Source: Allobrachymonas sp.
Lineage (GTDB): Bacteria; Pseudomonadota; Gammaproteobacteria; Burkholderiales; Burkholderiaceae_C
Assembly: GCA_030538335.1 (NCBI GenBank)
Contig: JAUNUE010000058.1
Coordinates: 1-9,382, forward strand
Direction of reading: 5' to 3'
Length of the DNA: 9,382 nucleotides
A program made the position numbers and the translations under genes. Of the stretch, positions 6,031-9,382 are shown piece after piece (within the stretch, counting starts at the first letter, position 1; every line of letters starts with the position of its first letter). Below the pieces are notes generated by a model. That model saw only the letters and a program-made list of their open reading frames with translations, was not told the origin of the DNA and searched no databases.

Positions 6031-6035
6031 AGGAG
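6031..6035 (+). promoter_or_regulatory. Ribosome binding site fixing the binding-protein start
   Basis: AGGAG at 6031-6035 lies 8 nt before ATG 6044. This favours 6044 over the in-frame upstream TTG at 6026, which overlaps the ribosome site itself. Confidence 0.85.
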
Positions 6036-6043
6036 ATGCTTCC

Positions 6044-7030
6044 ATGAAAAAACAGGATTTTGTACAGCGTTTGACGCTGGGCGCATTCACGGCATGTGCC
6101 GTGTTGTTTGCTTCCGGGGCACAGGCGCAGGCAGTCAAGTCGGTAGGCATTACCGCCATTGTGGACCACCCGGCGCTGGATTCGGCGCGCAAAGGCGTTG
6201 AAGACGAATTGAAAGCCCTGGGTTGGGTGCCGGGCAAAAACATCAAGCTGACCTACCAGAGCGCACAGGGCAACACCGCCACTGCCGGACAGATCGCCCG
6301 TAAATTTGTGGGCGACAAGACCGATGTGATCGTCGCCATTGCCACGCCCAGCGCACAAGCTGCCGTGGCTGCGACCAAGAGCGTTCCGGTGGTGTTCACG
6401 GCCGTAACCGACCCGGTGGCCGCCAAACTGGTCAAGGCCATGAAGCCCTCGGGCACCAACGTCACGGGCGTGTCAGACCGCCTGCCGCTGGCACCGCAGA
6501 TCGACCTGTTGCTCAAGGTCAAGCCCGGCGCCAAGCGCGTCGGCTACGTCTTCAGCCCCGGCGAAGTCAACTCGGTGGTGGTGCTGAAAGAGCTCAAGAC
6601 CGAACTGGCCAAGCGCGGCATGACGGTGGTGGAAGCCGCTGCCCCCCGCACGGTGGACATCCCCTCGGCGATCAAGAGCCTGGTGGGCAAGGTCGATGTG
6701 GTCTACACCACGACCGACAACAACGTGGTGTCGGCATACGAGTCGATGGTGCGTGTGGCCACCGAATCCAAACTGCCGCTGGTCGCTGCCGATACCGACT
6801 CGGTGGCGCGTGGTGCCATCGCCGCCCTGGGCATGAACTACTATGACATGGGCCGCCAGACCGGCAAAATGGTCGACCGCATCCTCAAGGGCACCAAGCC
6901 GGGCGCCATTGCGCCTGAAACGGGCAGCAAAATGTCGATGCATGTCAACCCCGAATCTGCAGCCAAACAAGGCGTGAAGCTGCCTGAAGCCTTCATCAAG
7001 CAGGCCGCTGAAGTCGTCAAGACCAAGTGA
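6044..7030 (+). CDS. ABC importer substrate-binding protein, TrpX-like (COG2984, ABC_sub_bind)
   Basis: A 328-aa periplasmic binding protein of the ABC_sub_bind family, the partner of COG4120 permeases and COG1101 ATPases. It has a type I signal peptide: MKKQDFVQR n-region, hydrophobic core, and cleavage near AQA (after residue 28 or 30). Mature landmarks are VGITAIVDHPALD at the first strand/loop, SAQGNTATAGQIARKFV, the hinge-side IATPSAQAA and VVFTAVTDPVAA. TGVSD (141-145) follows, and later the second-lobe strands RVGYVFSPGE and DVVYTTTDNN. Family members in Firmicutes bind aromatic amino acids (TrpX), but proteobacterial members have mostly unproven ligands, so I give no substrate. Length is normal. 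The gene is followed by a 140-nt structured spacer rather than joined directly to its permease gene, so it may be made in excess over the membrane parts, as is common for binding proteins. Confidence 0.92.
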   Translation: MKKQDFVQRLTLGAFTACAVLFASGAQAQAVKSVGITAIVDHPALDSARKGVEDELKALGWVPGKNIKLTYQSAQGNTATAGQIARKFVGDKTDVIVAIATPSAQAAVAATKSVPVVFTAVTDPVAAKLVKAMKPSGTNVTGVSDRLPLAPQIDLLLKVKPGAKRVGYVFSPGEVNSVVVLKELKTELAKRGMTVVEAAAPRTVDIPSAIKSLVGKVDVVYTTTDNNVVSAYESMVRVATESKLPLVAADTDSVARGAIAALGMNYYDMGRQTGKMVDRILKGTKPGAIAPETGSKMSMHVNPESAAKQGVKLPEAFIKQAAEVVKTK

Positions 7031-7054
7031 GCCTGAGGCAAGGGTTCATCTGCC

Positions 7055-7062
7055 GATAAAAT
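7055..7062 (+). promoter_or_regulatory. Candidate internal -10 upstream of the permease gene leader
   Basis: GATAAAAT, containing TAAAAT (5 of 6 to TATAAT) at 7057-7062, lies 24 nt after the binding-protein stop. No -35 box is evident. If used, transcription would begin near 7068 and the leader would consist of the hairpin at 7070-7090 and the terminator-like hairpin at 7108-7147. Confidence 0.25.
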
Positions 7063-7069
7063 CCTTGTT

Positions 7070-7090
7070 GCGGCCTGTTTGACAGGCTGC
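7070..7090 (+). other. Spacer hairpin upstream of the terminator-like element
   Basis: GCGGCCTGT-TTG-ACAGGCTGC forms a 9-bp stem (one G-U pair) with a 3-nt loop. Its right arm (7086-7090) could instead pair within a second, weaker hairpin, GCTGCC/GGCGGC, at 7086-7103. Two mutually exclusive folds are thus possible just before the terminator. Neither competes strongly with the terminator stem itself. Confidence 0.5.
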
Positions 7091-7107
7091 CCCAAGAGGC
7101 GGCAACA

Positions 7108-7147
7108 CAAACCGGCGCCGGCATGGCGCTGGTTTGCTTTTTATTTT
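7108..7147 (+). terminator. Intrinsic terminator or attenuator between binding-protein and permease genes
   Basis: CAAACCGGCGCC (7108-7119) pairs with GGCGCTGGTTTG (7125-7136) around the loop GGCAT. That is a 12-bp stem with a single G-U pair. GC and the run TTTTTATTTT (7138-7147) follow. It starts 77 nt after the binding-protein stop and ends 23 nt before the permease start. Placed inside a three-gene importer locus, it should reduce transcription into permease and ATPase, either constitutively (excess binding protein) or conditionally. Confidence 0.82.
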
Positions 7148-7170
7148 CTGTTTTTCATACAAAGGCGGGG

Positions 7171-8085
7171 ATGTCACTCATCTCTTTCATGGGGGCGCTG
7201 GAGATCGGCCTCATTTTTGCGCTGGTGGCGCTGGGCGTGTGGGTGTCGTTCCGCGTGCTGGATTTTCCGGATCTCACGGCCGACGGCAGCTTTCCGCTGG
7301 GCGGCGCCGTGGCTGCAGTCATGATTGTGGCGGGCTACAACCCGTGGGTGGCTTGCGGAGCCGCAGTGCTGGCAGGGGCCGCCGCCGGTCTGCTCACCAG
7401 TTGGCTCAACGTGCACCTGGGCATTCTCCAGTTGCTGGCGTCCATCCTGACGATGATTGCGCTGTACTCGATCAACCTGCGCATCATGGAGGCGCCCAAC
7501 GTCTCCCTATTGGGCGAGCCGACGGTCTTTGCCCCCTTCATCAACGACGACAACGCCTACCTGATGCAGCCACTGGTGCTGGCGGTCATCGTATTGGCCG
7601 TCAAGCTCTTGCTCGACTGGTTTTTTTCTTCTGAAATCGGCCTGGCTTTGCGTGCCACTGGTGCCAACCCGCGCATGGCGCGGGCGCAAGGCATTGCGAC
7701 CGGAACCCTGACCATGGCCGGCATGGCGCTGGCCAACGCGCTGATTGCACTAGGCGGCGCGCTGTATGTGCAGACCCAGGGCGGTGCCGATATTTCCATG
7801 GGGCTGGGCACCATCGTCATTGGCCTGGCCGCGGTCATCATCGGCGAGACACTCATGCCGAGCCGCCTGATCGTGGTGATCACGCTGGCAACGGTGGTGG
7901 GTGCGGTGCTGTACCGGCTGTTCATTGCCCTGGCGCTGCAGGCGGATTTCATCGGCCTGCAAGCGCAAGACCTGAACCTGATCACGGCCGTGCTGGTGGG
8001 CGTGGCGCTGGTGTTGCCCAAGTTCCGTGCCAGGCTGCGCCGCAAACCGGTGGCTGCCTCATCCAACGGAGGGCAGCAGCCATGA
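7171..8085 (+). CDS. ABC importer permease, LivH-like (COG4120)
   Basis: A 304-aa integral membrane permease of the BPD_transp_2 (branched-chain-type) superfamily, partner of the TrpX-like binding protein. The start at 7171 (MSLISFMGALEIGLIF) is chosen because it matches the usual family N-terminus and has AAAGG 5 nt upstream. The longer in-frame ATG at 7123 sits inside the terminator hairpin and is unlikely. About eight hydrophobic segments are visible, including 9-30, 43-57, 61-76, 84-102, 132-150, 181-199, 212-226 and 235-257. The FPDLTADGSFPLGGA stretch (32-46) is characteristic of the family. The cytoplasmic coupling loop SEIGLALRATGANPRMARAQGI (about 154-175) contacts the ATPase. The C-terminal tail is polar. 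The stop overlaps the ATPase start (ATGA), so the two are translationally coupled. Confidence 0.92.
   Translation: MSLISFMGALEIGLIFALVALGVWVSFRVLDFPDLTADGSFPLGGAVAAVMIVAGYNPWVACGAAVLAGAAAGLLTSWLNVHLGILQLLASILTMIALYSINLRIMEAPNVSLLGEPTVFAPFINDDNAYLMQPLVLAVIVLAVKLLLDWFFSSEIGLALRATGANPRMARAQGIATGTLTMAGMALANALIALGGALYVQTQGGADISMGLGTIVIGLAAVIIGETLMPSRLIVVITLATVVGAVLYRLFIALALQADFIGLQAQDLNLITAVLVGVALVLPKFRARLRRKPVAASSNGGQQP
8068..8073 (+). promoter_or_regulatory. Ribosome binding site for the ATPase gene
   Basis: GGAGGG, inside the last codons of the permease gene, lies 8 nt before ATG 8082 and supports this start rather than the second ATG at 8085. Confidence 0.8.
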
Positions 8086-8876
8086 TGCAGTTGCGTGGTC
8101 TGTTCAAGACCTTCAACCCCGGCACCCCGATCGAAAACCCGGCACTGCGCGGTATTGACCTGGATGTGGCGGCAGGCGAGTTCGTCACGGTGATTGGCTC
8201 CAACGGTTCCGGCAAATCGACCATGCTCAACGTCATCAGCGGCGATTTGATGACCGACAGCGGTGAGGTGGTGATCGATGGCCGCAACGTCACGCGGCTC
8301 AACCCCTGGCAGCGCGCGGGCCTGGTGGCGCGGGTGTTCCAGGATCCGATGGCTGGCACCTGCGAAAAGCTCAGCATCGAAGAAAACCTGGCACTGGCCT
8401 GGCAACGTGGCCAACGGCGCGGCTTGGGCCGTGCGGTGCGTGCCGACCTGCGCACGCTGTTCCGCGAAAAGCTGGCGCACCTCAACCTGGGGCTGGAAAA
8501 CCGCCTGACCGACCGCATGGGCCTGCTTTCGGGCGGCCAGCGCCAGGCAGTGAGCCTGCTTATGGCGTCGCTGCAGCCCTCGCGCATGCTGCTGCTTGAC
8601 GAACACACCGCCGCGCTCGACCCCAAAACTGCGGCTTTTGTGCTGCAACTCACTGACCGGATCGTGACCGAAAACAAGCTCACCACACTGATGGTCACCC
8701 ACTCCATGCGCCAGGCGCTGGATCACGGCAGCCGCACCATCATGCTGCATCAGGGGCAGGTGGTGCTTGATGTGTCGGGCGAAGAACGCGCCCGCATGGA
8801 CGTGCCGGACCTGCTCGCGATGTTCGAGCGCACACGGGGTGAAGATATCAGTTCTGATGCTTTGCTGCTGGCTTGA
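8082..8876 (+). CDS. ABC importer ATP-binding protein (COG1101)
   Basis: A 264-aa ABC ATPase that powers the importer made with the two preceding genes; it acts on the cytoplasmic face. All nucleotide-binding motifs are intact: Walker A GSNGSGKST (39-47), Q-loop Gln87 in VFQDP, signature LSGGQ (149-153), Walker B MLLLDE with catalytic Glu174, D-loop ALD (178-180) and switch His207 in VTHS. The residues after the catalytic Glu read HTAALDP rather than the commoner PTSALDP, which I recall as usual for COG1101 proteins. The MAGTCEKLSIEENLAL region after the Q-loop also fits that group. The gene overlaps the permease stop by 4 nt. No terminator is visible after its stop, and the next gene starts 36 nt later. 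Confidence 0.95.
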   Translation: MMQLRGLFKTFNPGTPIENPALRGIDLDVAAGEFVTVIGSNGSGKSTMLNVISGDLMTDSGEVVIDGRNVTRLNPWQRAGLVARVFQDPMAGTCEKLSIEENLALAWQRGQRRGLGRAVRADLRTLFREKLAHLNLGLENRLTDRMGLLSGGQRQAVSLLMASLQPSRMLLLDEHTAALDPKTAAFVLQLTDRIVTENKLTTLMVTHSMRQALDHGSRTIMLHQGQVVLDVSGEERARMDVPDLLAMFERTRGEDISSDALLLA

Positions 8877-8912
8877 ATACCGTTGATTCACATAGATCAG
8901 CCTCGGTTCCAA

Positions 8913-9377
8913 ATGGACGCTAATGCACTGCTGAATAGCGCCTACTCGGCCTTTTCTTGCTTTGATCGCCCACTTCACTGTATAAACAGTGAGCTTTATG
9001 AGCCAGAGCGTGCGGAATTTGAAGAAATACTCCGTGGAAAATCACGAGAAAATCTTCTGGCTACTGATCTCGGGCCAACGACTTGGAGTCCAGAGCATCA
9101 ACTTAATTCAGCGGCTGTTGCGCACTTCATGCCCCGTCTCATTGAGCTTGCGATCACCGGAGCGATTGATGTTGATGGCTCGCCATACATGATGCGCTTT
9201 ATCAATGCAAAATCTTTCGGCCCCCTGGAAAATAGACATTCTCTATTCCAGAAGGAACAGAGAAGTCAGGTTCTGCATGCGCTTGAGTTTCTACTGAACG
9301 AGCACCGAGGGCTTATAGAGGAAGAGTGCTGGCTCCAAGTGCTTGAAGAGGGAATTTCTAAGTGGGCAAGCACCTAG
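8913..9377 (+). CDS. Protein of unknown function, 154 aa
   Basis: A 154-aa soluble protein with no signal peptide or membrane segment, which I cannot name. Visible features are an N-terminal helix (MDANALLNSAYSAF), an acidic stretch EPERAEFEEIL (30-40), TWSPEHQLN (57-65), and HFMPRLIELAITGAIDVDG (71-89) followed by PYMMRFIN. The C-terminus is helical and Glu-rich. The arrangement of an acidic helix, then a Trp-containing turn, then a 'h.MPrLIELA' helix is loosely like small DUF6714-type proteins; that comparison is from memory and weak. The start at 8913 is the first ATG; a TTG at 8883 would add 10 residues, and neither has a clear ribosome site. GC and codon bias are visibly lower than in the upstream ABC genes, and the spacing is not operon-like, so it is probably accessory rather than part of the importer. 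Confidence 0.7.
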   Translation: MDANALLNSAYSAFSCFDRPLHCINSELYEPERAEFEEILRGKSRENLLATDLGPTTWSPEHQLNSAAVAHFMPRLIELAITGAIDVDGSPYMMRFINAKSFGPLENRHSLFQKEQRSQVLHALEFLLNEHRGLIEEECWLQVLEEGISKWAST

Positions 9378-9382
9378 CCTCT

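Noticed and set aside
6026..6043. TTG start for the TrpX-like binding protein
   Set aside because: AGGAG at 6031-6035 falls inside this extension and is correctly spaced for ATG 6044, which begins a normal signal peptide.
7123..7170. Upstream in-frame ATG for the permease (16 extra residues)
   Set aside because: It lies in the loop of the terminator hairpin, lacks a ribosome site, and departs from the usual family N-terminus.

Overview
The window looks like chromosomal DNA of a betaproteobacterium, most likely a Burkholderiales/Comamonadaceae-type organism. This is inferred from the GC-rich codon use of the core genes, the ubiE–(Tim44-like)–ubiJ–ubiB gene order, and the character of the ABC-transporter proteins. 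No similarity search was possible. All supported genes lie on the + strand. I saw no tRNA, rRNA, CRISPR array, transposase or phage gene.

Region 1 (1-4508) is a ubiquinone-biosynthesis cluster. It holds the 3' part of ubiE (C-methyltransferase), an overlapping gene for a membrane-anchored Tim44-like protein, then ubiJ (SCP2-type lipid-binding accessory factor) and ubiB (ABC1/ADCK atypical kinase-like protein). Two small genes of visibly lower GC sit between the Tim44-like gene and ubiJ: a 98-aa protein of unknown function (1252-1548) and a 143-aa lipoprotein (1602-2033). They look like an accessory insertion into the ubi cluster. The ubiJ–ubiB gap carries a possible 50-aa two-helix membrane microprotein and a degenerate TTTGCG-type tandem repeat.

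Region 2 (4509-5912) is a stand-alone PotF/PotD-type polyamine-binding protein. It is predicted to be a lipoprotein, has its own leader with a hairpin, and ends in a strong rho-independent terminator. No permease or ATPase of its own is adjacent.

Region 3 (5913-8876) is a complete three-part ABC importer of the COG2984/COG4120/COG1101 type (the TrpXYZ-like class): a periplasmic substrate-binding protein, a LivH-like permease and an ATPase. A structured 140-nt spacer with a strong terminator-like hairpin separates the binding-protein gene from the permease gene, so transcription into permease and ATPase is probably partial or regulated. The permease and ATPase genes overlap by 4 nt and are surely co-expressed.

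Region 4 (8877-9382) carries one lower-GC gene for a 154-aa protein of unknown function.

Most of the window is ordinary housekeeping and transport. The parts most worth a second look are the structured spacer inside the importer locus, the small-gene insertion in the ubi cluster, the unannotated 50-aa ORF with its repeat, and the lipoprotein nature of the orphan polyamine-binding protein.
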